From RGIG7179 sp051893555 (GTDB lineage Bacteria > Bacillota > Clostridia > Peptostreptococcales > Anaerovoracaceae), in NCBI GenBank assembly GCA_051893555.1, contig JBJFHL010000087.1, positions 21,649 to 85,648 of the forward strand: a stretch of DNA of 64,000 nucleotides, written 5' to 3'. A model generated the notes under the pieces. The model did not search any database and was not told where the DNA came from. It saw only the letters and a list, made by a program, of their open reading frames with translations. The translations under genes and the position numbers were made by a program. This document shows positions 46,101 to 54,652 of this stretch, one piece after another. Each line of letters opens with the position of its first letter. Within the stretch, counting starts at the first letter, position 1.

Positions 46101-47767
46101 AGGGTTGCTCCTTCTGCAATATGCGCTTTTCCTCCCAGGTACTCCATGCCATCCTGCGGCTTGATTTTCGAACTTCCGCTTTCAATGTAGTAGTCCACCG
46201 CAGTTTCGCCGGGAGGAATGATTGTCCAGTCGCCTGAAAGCACTTTCACATTGTCAATCATCGTATGATTGGCGAAGTTTCTCAAGTCGAGTTCCGGAGA
46301 TTCGAGAAGATGAGAAGCACTATAAATATTAAAATTCTTCTGGAATGACCAGTAATAGCTTGCGTCACTGTATTTTTTCAGATATAACGTCGAGGATTTG
46401 CTGACGGAAATTTCGAGATGGCTTGGGTAAAGATCCCTCGAATCAGTATATTCAACCAGATCATAAGCGTCGTCATCCACGTACGTAGGAGGTTCCGGTG
46501 TAACCGATCCGTCTGAATTACCGTTCCTGAGAACACCTTCTCCGGTAAGACTGATTTTTACAGCTTCCAGCGCAGGGTAGGCGATCTTTTGAACAAAGGA
46601 CCTGAGCCCCTGTGCATAGTTTGAATTACCTGCATTTAAGATGAATCCTTCAATCGTTCCGCCTTCATCAACAATCATCTTTTCGGCCACAACTGCCCCG
46701 ATTTTGCTGCAGAGATATCCACCGTCGGTTTCATCTCCGAAATCTGTTTCATTGTTTGTTAGTCTGCCGCTGACATAAGCCGTTGCACCTGAAACTTTCA
46801 TTGTTCCCCTGGAAAAGATTGTGGAACAGAACCTTGCCCTGTTGAAATATTTTTTATAATCCTCGAACATATTACCGGGCCAGTCCGGAAGCTTGTTGCA
46901 GGTATTCTCTCCGGTTACGGTTGAGTCTTCCACCGTGAAGGATCCCGAAACAAGAATAGCTGCACCTCCGTTTTCTTTGTAATTGACGCCAAACGCATCG
47001 CTTATGGCGTTTAACGTTCTGAAACTCTCGGGATAAAAACCGCTGCCATTCACTGTTTTCGCAAAGATCTGCGCCCCGCTCCTGACGAGCATATTTCCAT
47101 TTTCTTCCTTATCTATGTATCCGGTGCCCACGACTTTGATTGCAGTTCGATATGCCAAACAATTCAGTTTTGCATTTTCAACCCTCAATTCCTTGCACCA
47201 GATCGCATTGGAGTTTGAATAGACATTAAGCGTGCCGGTACCTTCGCCGAAACTTTCAATTGCCAGCTTCGTATCCGGCGCATAAATGCCATAGGTATTT
47301 GTACCGTTCGGGGCATTGTTTTCTGCGCCTGCTGTGCCAATGACGACATTTCCTGACACCTTAATGGTAACATTCTCGAGTGATTCGATCCGGATAATTG
47401 CTTTATCATTGGAATCGGATATTTTGGTAGCATTGCTACACGTAAAACCATCTTTCAATTCAAGTATATAATGACCGGCGCCCCCATTTTTAAAGTCCCA
47501 GCCTTCACCTGTCAGATTGTCCAGGTTGACAGGGGTGTCACCAATCCAGACTTTATTTTCCCAATCATATGTCCCAGCTGCATAAGCCTTATTTGCATTG
47601 CCAAAGTCCACGACAGGCATAAGGGTGACCATGAGCACAGCAGACAGCAGACAGGACAGGATACGCCTTATCAGTGCCGGCTTTGCTTTCTTTTTACAGT
47701 TACTCATGGTTGATACCTCCGTATCCTTGCGGGCGGTCGGCAAAGGGCTTACAATCTGTTTTCTCAT
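43124..47767 (-). CDS. Giant secreted protein with beta-helix, Ig and InlB-like domains
   Basis: A 1547-residue exported protein. The signal peptide follows a basic region (KKKAKPALIRRILSCLLSAVL...AYA). Residues about 60-720 resemble a right-handed beta-helix (many short strand/turn repeats, YGIYAPDTKLAIESFGEGTG). An Ig-like domain lies at about 927-1015 (PEITSQPQSIKIHALDTAKH, then GTYRCIVSNRFGNTVS). An InlB/Flg_new-type repeat is near 1144-1210 (YTVSFDIGEHGTAPEAI, then YIFGGWYTDQEC). The shared module completes the protein (IVENDDNAKTNADLS to KAWRTVK). Two starts have good ribosome sites: ATG 47767 (AGGAGG, overlapping the stop of a TetR fragment) and ATG 47707 (GGAGG). No sorting motif is visible. 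Function unknown, adhesin-like. Confidence 0.85.
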   Translation of the reverse strand: MRKQIVSPLPTARKDTEVSTMSNCKKKAKPALIRRILSCLLSAVLMVTLMPVVDFGNANKAYAAGTYDWENKVWIGDTPVNLDNLTGEGWDFKNGGAGHYILELKDGFTCSNATKISDSNDKAIIRIESLENVTIKVSGNVVIGTAGAENNAPNGTNTYGIYAPDTKLAIESFGEGTGTLNVYSNSNAIWCKELRVENAKLNCLAYRTAIKVVGTGYIDKEENGNMLVRSGAQIFAKTVNGSGFYPESFRTLNAISDAFGVNYKENGGAAILVSGSFTVEDSTVTGENTCNKLPDWPGNMFEDYKKYFNRARFCSTIFSRGTMKVSGATAYVSGRLTNNETDFGDETDGGYLCSKIGAVVAEKMIVDEGGTIEGFILNAGNSNYAQGLRSFVQKIAYPALEAVKISLTGEGVLRNGNSDGSVTPEPPTYVDDDAYDLVEYTDSRDLYPSHLEISVSKSSTLYLKKYSDASYYWSFQKNFNIYSASHLLESPELDLRNFANHTMIDNVKVLSGDWTIIPPGETAVDYYIESGSSKIKPQDGMEYLGGKAHIAEGATLRIEGDGIAKSWDVSPLNSTDTTGGTVWFVNGTVENASADMTNEVYVLGGNINFNLKDLQIVRNGDGTQIYKDVYIMSPCTDPLTSIHTGEETIIPTESYYYPIGESRNLAVWTINDLPIKYVTVTPEGGDPYNLIPGGSVEGLGNEYHRLVIAERYREFVPNPNYQFFRNPDESVAMNAAGCINTYENRLDSAFYGPYLIGSATDLDSSLRAEWSYQNENDEKVVVGGNSLTYTAGDLSDIVNKRTYTCTVYEKAADGSEKAIGSYNARVCVMRWEQPDRIKTALGREATFTVNPSEEIDWAGFLRTLKWQVNKGTGWEDIPDSKADSYTVTITEENANYQYRRVISGSTIGNFNTGEAGIYVEFASQALSVTVAPEITSQPQSIKIHALDTAKHALTLSANDVEGYQWQKNVDGTFVDMEGETSSTLEVDAENTGTYRCIVSNRFGNTVSQEASVTILPAPACGTPTGGNAAFGAKAQLYADFSNVSGDGSVQIKWQYSTDDGATWIDVVSMDPSDNISMFYVAIEFGYKPIDPPGAATIISSRIDGASMTINKTTEDMDGWKVRCVLSDAFGVYYSNIVELSIDMPEYTVSFDIGEHGTAPEAIRNVKHGSAISAPAEPKADGYIFGGWYTDQECSDGSKFDFSAPVTQDITLYAKWTKYYPYVPPEQNPIVENDDNAKTNADLSGTTSTSDGTTTATIDQATGEEIVNKAVENESEEVVIDATSNTTTAADSTVIAQVGIPTATLEAIAEKTNADVTVKTDVAEVTMDNATAGAVAKQAAGDTVQLIVEKVAETADKVEFQLKVVCSNGTVIRDFKGGNVAVTVAVPDAMAEKKIVCVYIDDSGRMHRVKGQKNANGTYTFMTGHFSVYALMTAEEADAAIAAQKDEIRNIDITLRSQQVKMKNGKKAIKLTWACDSDADFDGVEIYRSTKRYSGYGKKPIYTTTKDAYYNTAIKKGTKYYYKVRGYVEVEGEKIYTDWSTKAWRTVK

Positions 47768-47880
47768 TTATGCGTCCTCCTTTGGGATTTCAGATAAAAC
47801 TCGTCCTCGAACAGTGCGTAGTGTACGCTGGCCCGGATCAGAATGAAGACCAGCAGCGTAATCTTTTCGTGAGGAATATC
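47764..47880 (-). pseudogene. Fragment of a TetR-family regulator gene
   Basis: The minus strand encodes DIPHEKITLLVFILIRASVH then YALFEDEFYLKSQRRTHK and a stop. This closely matches the intact TetR protein at 53473-54069 (GIPYEKLTPMIFILIRACVH, YALFEDEFYLKSQ). Only about 35 codons remain; the DNA-binding part and most of the ligand domain are gone. The stop overlaps the ATG of the giant secreted protein (ATGA), exactly the arrangement of the intact pair at 53473-53476. Confidence 0.8.
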
Positions 47881-47908
47881 AGGTCTGATTTTCAGGCCTG
47901 GTATTCCT
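47872..47908. other. Long inverted repeat behind the 1852-residue protein gene
   Basis: AGGAATATCAGGTCTGA and TCAGGCCTGGTATTCCT are 17-base arms around a 3-base loop, matching at all but two positions. No T-run follows on the minus strand, so it is a poor terminator; it may be a processing or pausing hairpin between two giant genes. Confidence 0.6.
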
Positions 47909-47917
47909 GATTCCTCG

Positions 47918-50900
47918 TTATTTCACGGTTCTCCATGCTTTCGTGGACCAGTCCGTGTAAATCTTTTCACCTTCCACTTCCACATAGCCGCGCACTTTAT
48001 AGTAGTACTTCGTGCCTTTCTTGATGGCTGTGTTGTAATACGCATCTTTGGTTGTGGTATAGATTGGTTTCTTGCCATAGCCGCTGTATCGCTTGGTGGA
48101 ACGGTAGATTTCCACCCCGTCAAAATCCGCATCGCTGTCGCAAGCCCAGGTCAGCTTGATGGCTTTCTTTCCGTTCTTCATCTTCACCTGTTTCGAGCGC
48201 AGCGTGATATTGATGTTCTGAATGGCTTCGTTCTGTGCTGCGATTGCATCATCCGCTTCTTCTGCCGTCATCAGCGCATATGTAGAGAAGTGTCCGGTGA
48301 AGAAGGTATATGTACCGTTCGCGTTCTTCTGAACGGTTACCTTGCTCATTCTGCCATTGTCATCAATGTATACGCAGACGATTTCTTTCTCAGCCATAGT
48401 CTCCGGAATGGATACCGTAACCGCCGCTTTGCCGCCCTTGAAATCATGGATCTCGTTACCATTCGAGCCGACAACCTTCAGCTGGAATTCTACCTTATCC
48501 GCAGTCTCATCCACCTTTTCCACAATCAGCTGTACGGTATCGCCGGCAGCCTGCTTCGCTACAGCACCTGCAGCCGCATTGTCCATGGTGACTTCTGCCA
48601 CATTCGTCTTAAAGTTTACATCTGCTTCTGTCGTGGCTGCGAGCGCCTCCAGGAATATCGTCGGAACGTCAACCTGTGCCACTACAGTGGCAGCTGCTTC
48701 CGTTTGGTTCTTTGAAAGTGCGTCAATCACAATCTTTTTCGATTTGTTTTCGACGGCCTTGGAGAGAATTATTTCTGCAACATTCGGTTCAACCTTCGCA
48801 GTAGCCACATCGTCGGAAATGAGGATATTGTTGCTCAGATCCGCACTGGTCGTCGCATTGTCGTCGTTCTGGACGATTACATTCTCTGCCGGTGGAGTAT
48901 ATGTATCACTGTTGATTGGTGTATCGCCTGCATTAACCGCATAAATCATTCCATTGCCTCTGTCACGTGGGTCACTGTATGCTTCCAGCCATACCTCGCA
49001 GGATGACAAGTCAATATCAGAAGACAGTCCAAGTGCTGTCTTGATGTCAGATGCATTCACCACCTCTGTTTCACCTATATGCATTAGCTTCTGGCTGTAA
49101 AACCAGTTATTTATTCCATCATTGCCCTGTACAATCAACGCTACAGGCAGGGATGTGTATCCTCTTGTGCCTTCAATGGTTCCTTCTGCTGCATTATAGT
49201 TAACAGTACCGATATTTTTGCTGTTTCCGCCCAGCCGCAGGGTCATCGCCGTACCCGGTGCGATTGTTCCATACGATGCTTCCGTAGAAGATGTTGCTGC
49301 TGTCGCAGCAGATGCGAAGAGCACCGAGGAAAGATTCAGGTTGGCCGCAGGCTGAACAGCACCCAGGGGAGCGCCTCCAAAGGAGTTGATATCGGTTCTT
49401 TCTACAAGATTATCATATGAAACGAACAACACACCAGAGTTTGAAGAATTAGAATCGGCGTAAGGCGAACGCAACCAGAAATTTTGTATGTCTTCACTGT
49501 TCCAGTAACTCTCCATGGCAAATGCTGTCTGGTTGCTGTTTCCTGCTTTTATTGTTGTAGCACCTATACCGTCTGCCGCCAGTGCATACAGTTTGCCTGT
49601 TGTGGTATAGTCCTTATTATTCTTTATATCCTTCGTTGTCACTGTAGTGGCATTCATCATGCCCTGCTCAGCCGCAGTGAAATAACTGGTGCTGGCAGCC
49701 ATATCATTTAGTGCTGCACACAGTTCACTTGCTCCGTAGTGGTTTGCGTATACTTCTGTTGAATTATATGTCTTATTGCTCGAGTTCGAATTAAACATCT
49801 GTCCGCTTTTTATCGGGCTGGCAGCAAAGAGGATGGTATTCTCGCCTGTCACGCCGGTATCTTTTCCAAGGATGTACCATTCCTGTGCTTGTCTGCTGCT
49901 GTTCTTGCCAAACGCCAGCTTGCCGATATTGGCTGCAGTTCCGTTGGAATTTGGTGCAAATGTGCCATCCATCAGTTGTTCCTTTGTGGCATAGGCTGTT
50001 GTTATTTTTTCATCCTTATCTTCTGCATTGACTGCATAAAACATACCATCGTCACCGGTGGTTTCCAGCCAGATTTTGCAGGAAGATAAATCGATTGAGG
50101 CAGGTGTATTTGATTCTGCCACGATATCAGATACTTTTACCGTCTCTGTTTCTGTAATGATCTTACTGTAATACCAATCACCGGTTCTGTCTTTCCCCTG
50201 AATTACAAGAGAAACTGCTCCACTGGCATTCTCAGCTTTCTGCGCTCTGATTTCACCGGTTGACAAGTCATAGGTCGCTGTTCCGATTGCAATTTCTTTG
50301 CCAGCCTTCAGTCTTATGGTCATCGGCGTGCCAGAGTCAATATACCCTGACGCTGCAGGAAGTTCCTCTTCTGGTCGAGCGGCTTCCTGCACCCCTTCCA
50401 ATGCTACCACTTTCGCTGCAGCAACCGCACTGGATGCGAAGAGCACGTTACTGAGATCCAGATTCGATGCAGGGCGGATACCCATATCAGATGCTAAATC
50501 GACACCACAAAAACCGACGCCACCCCCTGTGCCAGCAACGAATGCATCGATAGGTGACATGTTCTGCTCATTGTAAGGCGTACGCAACCAGAATACATAA
50601 TTTCCGTCATTCCAATAGCTGAACATAGAAAGTACTTTCTGATTACTGCTTCCTGCTTTTATGGCTATATCACCTATGCTGTCTACCGCCAGTGCATACA
50701 GCTTGTCTGTTGTAGTATACTCATTATTATTACTATCTTTCGTTTTCACCGGAGTGGCTTTTATCAGGCTCTTCTCGGCTGGGGTGAAATAGGTTGTATT
50801 TTCATCCTTTACCATATTATTCAGTGCCTTACGAAGGTCACTTTCTCCATAGTGATTTGGATAGACTTCATTTGTGAATTTTTTAAACGCTCCTCCTGTC

Positions 50901-53476
50901 GCGATCGGGCTTGCGGCAAAGAGAACGGTATTATCTCCATCAACGCCGTTATCTTTCCCCAGAACATACCATTCCTGTGACGCTTCCCCATCTGATTTCT
51001 TTCCGAACACCAGCTTGCCGATATTGACTGCAGTTCCCTCGGAATTCGGTGCGAATGTACCATCCATTAACTGTTCTTTGGTGGCATAGGTGAAATGGGT
51101 TGCTTCGATTTCTTTCTCTGCATTGACTGCATAAATCATTCCGTCTTCACCGGTGGTTTCCAGCCAGATTTTGCAGTATGGTAAAGCAATATCTGCCGAT
51201 AAACCAAGTTTTGACTGAATATCTGATGCATACACAGTTGCTGCGCCTTTAAGCTGTATACTGTAATACCAGTCGTTTGTTCCATCGTTTCCCTGCACGA
51301 CAAGTGATACAGTTCCGTTTGTATTTCCCTTGGCAGCATGAATTTCACCAGTTTTGGTGTTATATATTGCAGAACCAATATTTTTACTGCTTCCGGCCAG
51401 TCTCAGGGTCATCGCTTTACCCGATGTAATTGTACCTGCTGCTACCCCGTAAGATGAAGCCTCTGCAGCAGATGCGAAGAGCACATTGGACAGATTCAGA
51501 TTTCCCGCAGGACGAACAGGGTCTCTGCTAGGCCCCGTGAAGCCGATGACAAAGCCGACATCGACATAGTTGCCCAAATTAGCAAACAACGCACCGTTTT
51601 CAGGATGCTCAGGATTTCTGTAAGGCGAGCGCAGCCAGAAAACTCCGCTTCCGCTGTTCCAGTAACTATCCATGGCAAGTACTATCTGATCGTATCTTCC
51701 TGCGCGTACATTTGTTTCATTCATAGTTCCCTGTAACGCGTACAGCTTATCTGTGGTGGTATAGTACAGATTGTTCTTAATATCCGCCGTTTTCACTGTG
51801 GTGGCATTCATCATGCCCTGCTCCGCCGCCGTGAAATAACTGGTACTGGCAGCCATCTCATTCAGTGCTTTTCGAAGTTCACTTGCTCCGTAGTGATTTG
51901 CATATACGTCTATGCTGTCAGCACTCGTACTATAGCCTGTTCCTGCTTCATATTTATATGTCTTATTCTCTGTGCTTTCATTAAACACCTGGTCACTTTT
52001 TATCGGGCTTGCAGCAAAGATCATGGTATTATCGCCGGTCACGCCGGTATCTTCTCCAAGTATGTACCATTCCTGTGCTTGTCTGCTGCTGTTCTTGCCA
52101 AACGTCAGCTTGCCGATATTGGCTGCAGTTCCGTTGGAATCCGGTGCAAATGTGCCATCCATTAACTGATCTTTGTCAGCATAGGCGAAATAGGTTTTTG
52201 GAGTCTCCTTAGATGCATTGACCGCATAAATCATTTTATCTCTGACATCTTTGTTTTCCAGCCAGATTTTGCAGGATGATAAGTCAATCGCTGCAGACAA
52301 ACCAAGTGCTGACTGAATATCCGATGCCTTTACAGTCTCTGTTCCTGCTATAATCTTGCTGTAGTACCAATCATCTGTTCCGTCTTTTCCCTGAATTACA
52401 AGGGAAACAATTCCACTCGCATACACAGATTGGCGCGCTTTAATTTCACCGCTTACCGGCTCGTATGTAACTGTTCCGATGGATTTGCCCGAGCCGTCCA
52501 TCCTCAGGGTCATCGCCTGTGGTTCTGCATTTGACTCCTTATTGATTCGTCCAAATACCGGCTCCGTTGATACCGCATCCGATGTTCCCAAATCCGATGC
52601 AGCAACAGCACTGGATGCGAAGAGCACAGAAGACAGATCCAGGTTGGACGCCGGCTGAACATAGTATGTACCGAAGACGTAGTTATACCATACATAATTG
52701 TGCAGGCTGGCGCACAGTGCAAGTTTCCTGATATCATACTCCTCGCTGACACCATTGAACGGTGAGCGAAGCCAGAACCCTCCTCCTATGATGTTTTCCT
52801 TCCAGTAAGAATCCATAGCAAGTGCAATCTGATCATTGCTTCCCGCTTTTACGGTTATATTTCTGGGCTCAGATGAAGGATCAGAACTGTCTGCCGCCAG
52901 TGCATACAGCTTGTCTGTGGTGGTATAGTCCACACCATTCTTTGTATCCTTCGTTGTCACCGTAGTGGCATTCATTATGCCCTGCTCGGCTACGGTGAAA
53001 TTTGTGGTCGCCATTTCCTGCAACGTATCGCGGAGTTTGCTTGCTCCATAGTGGTTCTGATATACTTCTGATGGACTATTATCATACTTACAATCCGCCC
53101 ACAGAGTTGGATCCGTCTTATTTACGTCACTGTCAAGCTCAAACGCAAGCACATTCCCCAATTCCCCCGATTCATTTTTTATCGAGTTTGCCGCAAAGAT
53201 AATGGTATTCTCTCCTGATACACCGGTATCTTTTCCAAGAATATACCATTCCTGTGGTGTTACCCCATCTGATTTTTTACCAAATACCAGCTTGCCGATA
53301 TTGGCTGCATTTCCGCTGGAATCCGGTGCAAATGTGCCATCCATCAGCTGTGCCTTTGTGGCATAGGTTGCCACGCTTGGCGTACTGTCCGTATCGGCTG
53401 CAGCAAATGCCGCTGTCGGCACGAGCGTAAACACCATACAAATGGCAAGTACAATACTTAAAATCCGTCTTTTCAT
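47918..53476 (-). CDS. Giant secreted protein with four DUF6273-like repeats
   Basis: An 1852-residue exported protein; the signal peptide ends PTAAFA. Four repeats of about 365 residues begin near residues 39, 434, 797 and 1160, each with QLMDGTFAP..., NIGKLxFGK..., QEWYxLGxD, LYAL, FWLRSPY or similar, and SxCKIWLE near the end. The FWLRSP-type core is typical of DUF6273-like surface domains. Repeats 1/3 share FGKKSDG and 2/4 share FGKNSSRQAQEWYILG, suggesting duplication of a two-repeat unit. From about 1525 the shared module follows (VIVQNDDNATTSADLS to KAWRTVK). The ATG overlaps the TetR stop (ATGA). No anchor motif seen. Role unknown; surface display or adhesion is inference. Confidence 0.87.
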   Translation of the reverse strand: MKRRILSIVLAICMVFTLVPTAAFAAADTDSTPSVATYATKAQLMDGTFAPDSSGNAANIGKLVFGKKSDGVTPQEWYILGKDTGVSGENTIIFAANSIKNESGELGNVLAFELDSDVNKTDPTLWADCKYDNSPSEVYQNHYGASKLRDTLQEMATTNFTVAEQGIMNATTVTTKDTKNGVDYTTTDKLYALAADSSDPSSEPRNITVKAGSNDQIALAMDSYWKENIIGGGFWLRSPFNGVSEEYDIRKLALCASLHNYVWYNYVFGTYYVQPASNLDLSSVLFASSAVAASDLGTSDAVSTEPVFGRINKESNAEPQAMTLRMDGSGKSIGTVTYEPVSGEIKARQSVYASGIVSLVIQGKDGTDDWYYSKIIAGTETVKASDIQSALGLSAAIDLSSCKIWLENKDVRDKMIYAVNASKETPKTYFAYADKDQLMDGTFAPDSNGTAANIGKLTFGKNSSRQAQEWYILGEDTGVTGDNTMIFAASPIKSDQVFNESTENKTYKYEAGTGYSTSADSIDVYANHYGASELRKALNEMAASTSYFTAAEQGMMNATTVKTADIKNNLYYTTTDKLYALQGTMNETNVRAGRYDQIVLAMDSYWNSGSGVFWLRSPYRNPEHPENGALFANLGNYVDVGFVIGFTGPSRDPVRPAGNLNLSNVLFASAAEASSYGVAAGTITSGKAMTLRLAGSSKNIGSAIYNTKTGEIHAAKGNTNGTVSLVVQGNDGTNDWYYSIQLKGAATVYASDIQSKLGLSADIALPYCKIWLETTGEDGMIYAVNAEKEIEATHFTYATKEQLMDGTFAPNSEGTAVNIGKLVFGKKSDGEASQEWYVLGKDNGVDGDNTVLFAASPIATGGAFKKFTNEVYPNHYGESDLRKALNNMVKDENTTYFTPAEKSLIKATPVKTKDSNNNEYTTTDKLYALAVDSIGDIAIKAGSSNQKVLSMFSYWNDGNYVFWLRTPYNEQNMSPIDAFVAGTGGGVGFCGVDLASDMGIRPASNLDLSNVLFASSAVAAAKVVALEGVQEAARPEEELPAASGYIDSGTPMTIRLKAGKEIAIGTATYDLSTGEIRAQKAENASGAVSLVIQGKDRTGDWYYSKIITETETVKVSDIVAESNTPASIDLSSCKIWLETTGDDGMFYAVNAEDKDEKITTAYATKEQLMDGTFAPNSNGTAANIGKLAFGKNSSRQAQEWYILGKDTGVTGENTILFAASPIKSGQMFNSNSSNKTYNSTEVYANHYGASELCAALNDMAASTSYFTAAEQGMMNATTVTTKDIKNNKDYTTTGKLYALAADGIGATTIKAGNSNQTAFAMESYWNSEDIQNFWLRSPYADSNSSNSGVLFVSYDNLVERTDINSFGGAPLGAVQPAANLNLSSVLFASAATAATSSTEASYGTIAPGTAMTLRLGGNSKNIGTVNYNAAEGTIEGTRGYTSLPVALIVQGNDGINNWFYSQKLMHIGETEVVNASDIKTALGLSSDIDLSSCEVWLEAYSDPRDRGNGMIYAVNAGDTPINSDTYTPPAENVIVQNDDNATTSADLSNNILISDDVATAKVEPNVAEIILSKAVENKSKKIVIDALSKNQTEAAATVVAQVDVPTIFLEALAATTEADVNFKTNVAEVTMDNAAAGAVAKQAAGDTVQLIVEKVDETADKVEFQLKVVGSNGNEIHDFKGGKAAVTVSIPETMAEKEIVCVYIDDNGRMSKVTVQKNANGTYTFFTGHFSTYALMTAEEADDAIAAQNEAIQNINITLRSKQVKMKNGKKAIKLTWACDSDADFDGVEIYRSTKRYSGYGKKPIYTTTKDAYYNTAIKKGTKYYYKVRGYVEVEGEKIYTDWSTKAWRTVK

Positions 53477-54069
53477 TTCACGTTCCTCGCTTTCGGGTTA
53501 TATTTTATGACAAACAGTTCCAGTGCTTCTTTCAGCACTTCAATCTGGGATTTCAGATAAAACTCATCTTCAAAGAGTGCGTAATGCACGCAGGCCCGAA
53601 TCAGAATAAAGATCATCGGCGTTAGTTTTTCATACGGAATCCCCAGCTTTCCTTCCAGAAGCTTCGCATATTCGGTATAACGCCGGTCTACGCCCCGGAA
53701 GAATTCCTGTCCGTACTGCCTGTACTTCGGATGGGTGTACACCTGATACATCAGGCGGTATTTCTTTCCGTGCTTTTCTGCCGTCCAGTAGGGGATCTCA
53801 TCGATAAACCGCCACAGATCCTCCACATCGGCAGGGGCTTTTGCCATAAAATCATCTTCCACCTTCGTCATGCAGTATTCGGTGGATTTGATGATCAGGT
53901 CGTCCAGATTCTCAAAATATGTATAAAGCATATTCGAGGTGCATCCGCAATGCTTCGCCAGTGCCCGGATTCCGGTTCCGTGAAGTCCGTACTCCGCAAA
54001 ACATTCATAGCACTTCTCCATCATCGCTTCCTGTTTCGCCTTCCATTGTTCCTTCGTATAATTCGCCAC
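53473..54069 (-). CDS. TetR-family transcriptional regulator
   Basis: A 198-residue repressor-type regulator. The N-terminal helix-turn-helix reads CYECFAEYGLHGTGIRALAK, then HCGCTSNMLYTYFENLDDLI; the rest is the ligand/dimer domain (WRFIDEIPYW, MYQVYTHPKYRQYG). I chose the GTG at 54069, preceded by GGTGGTGAT; the frame is open further upstream but crosses the promoter. Its stop overlaps the start of the 1852-residue protein gene, so regulator and surface protein are made together, which suggests autoregulation of the cassette. A remnant of a second copy precedes the next giant gene. Confidence 0.9.
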   Translation of the reverse strand: MANYTKEQWKAKQEAMMEKCYECFAEYGLHGTGIRALAKHCGCTSNMLYTYFENLDDLIIKSTEYCMTKVEDDFMAKAPADVEDLWRFIDEIPYWTAEKHGKKYRLMYQVYTHPKYRQYGQEFFRGVDRRYTEYAKLLEGKLGIPYEKLTPMIFILIRACVHYALFEDEFYLKSQIEVLKEALELFVIKYNPKARNVK

Positions 54070-54105
54070 TTCATCACCACCATTTCTAACGATTGATCTT
54101 AATGG

Positions 54106-54134
54106 ATTATACCAAATTTCACATAAAAATTCAA
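54106..54134 (-). promoter_or_regulatory. Sigma-A type promoter for the TetR/surface-protein cassette
   Basis: TTGAAT and a consensus TATAAT are 17 bases apart on the minus strand, about 40 bases upstream of the GTG at 54069. Confidence 0.75.
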
Positions 54135-54229
54135 TCCGAAAAACTACTGTAATTCTGCTTTCTTTATTCATTTTTCTTTTTTCCCGGCATATATTATGGT
54201 AACTAAGAGCAAGGAGTGTGTGTCTGCCA

Positions 54230-54508
54230 ATGAAGGATTACATAGAAGAAAGAGTGTTAGAGTTAGCACACTACATCATTACCACCAACTCCACGGTGCG
54301 GGCCGCCGCCAGAAAATTCCGGGTCAGCAAGTCCACCGTTCATAAAGACGTGACGGAGCGGCTCCTTGAACTGAATCCGGGCCTTGCCGCCGAGGTGAAG
54401 GAAGTCCTGGAAAGCAACAAGGCCGAACGTCACCTGCGGGGCGGCATGGCCACGAAAGAGAAGTACCAGCACTCCCGGGAAGCCGGAAGATGCGCCAGAG
54501 AAAAATAA
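54230..54508 (+). CDS. spoIIID: Sporulation transcription factor SpoIIID
   Basis: A 92-residue DNA-binding protein that switches mother-cell gene expression between sigma-E and sigma-K during sporulation. The family sequence is obvious: YIEERVLELAHYIITTNSTV, then RAAARKFRVSKSTVHKDVTE with the helix-turn-helix, and NKAERHLRGGMATKEKY. The ATG at 54230 is preceded by AAGGAG and gives the usual length. It is transcribed divergently from the TetR gene. Its presence is strong evidence for a spore former. Confidence 0.96.
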   Translation: MKDYIEERVLELAHYIITTNSTVRAAARKFRVSKSTVHKDVTERLLELNPGLAAEVKEVLESNKAERHLRGGMATKEKYQHSREAGRCAREK

Positions 54509-54587
54509 CGGCCCGGGCGGCCGTTTTTGATTTTCTTCGCAAAACATGTGCTGCGGACGGATTTTGTTCCGTCCCGGGCGATTCCCG

Positions 54588-54616
54588 TTGCAAAAAGACG
54601 TGCAATAGAGTAGAAT
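54588..54616 (+). promoter_or_regulatory. Promoter for the aldolase gene
   Basis: TTGCAA and TAGAAT are 17 bases apart, 36 bases upstream of the ATG. Confidence 0.6.
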
Positions 54617-54652
54617 AAAGCCATAGTATGAATATTTTGGGAGGGAAAAACC

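Noticed and set aside
25590..53476. LPXTG sorting signals on the secreted proteins
   Set aside because: All five end in RTVK or RTVQ with no LPXTG-like motif, hydrophobic segment or basic tail, so sortase anchoring is not supported.
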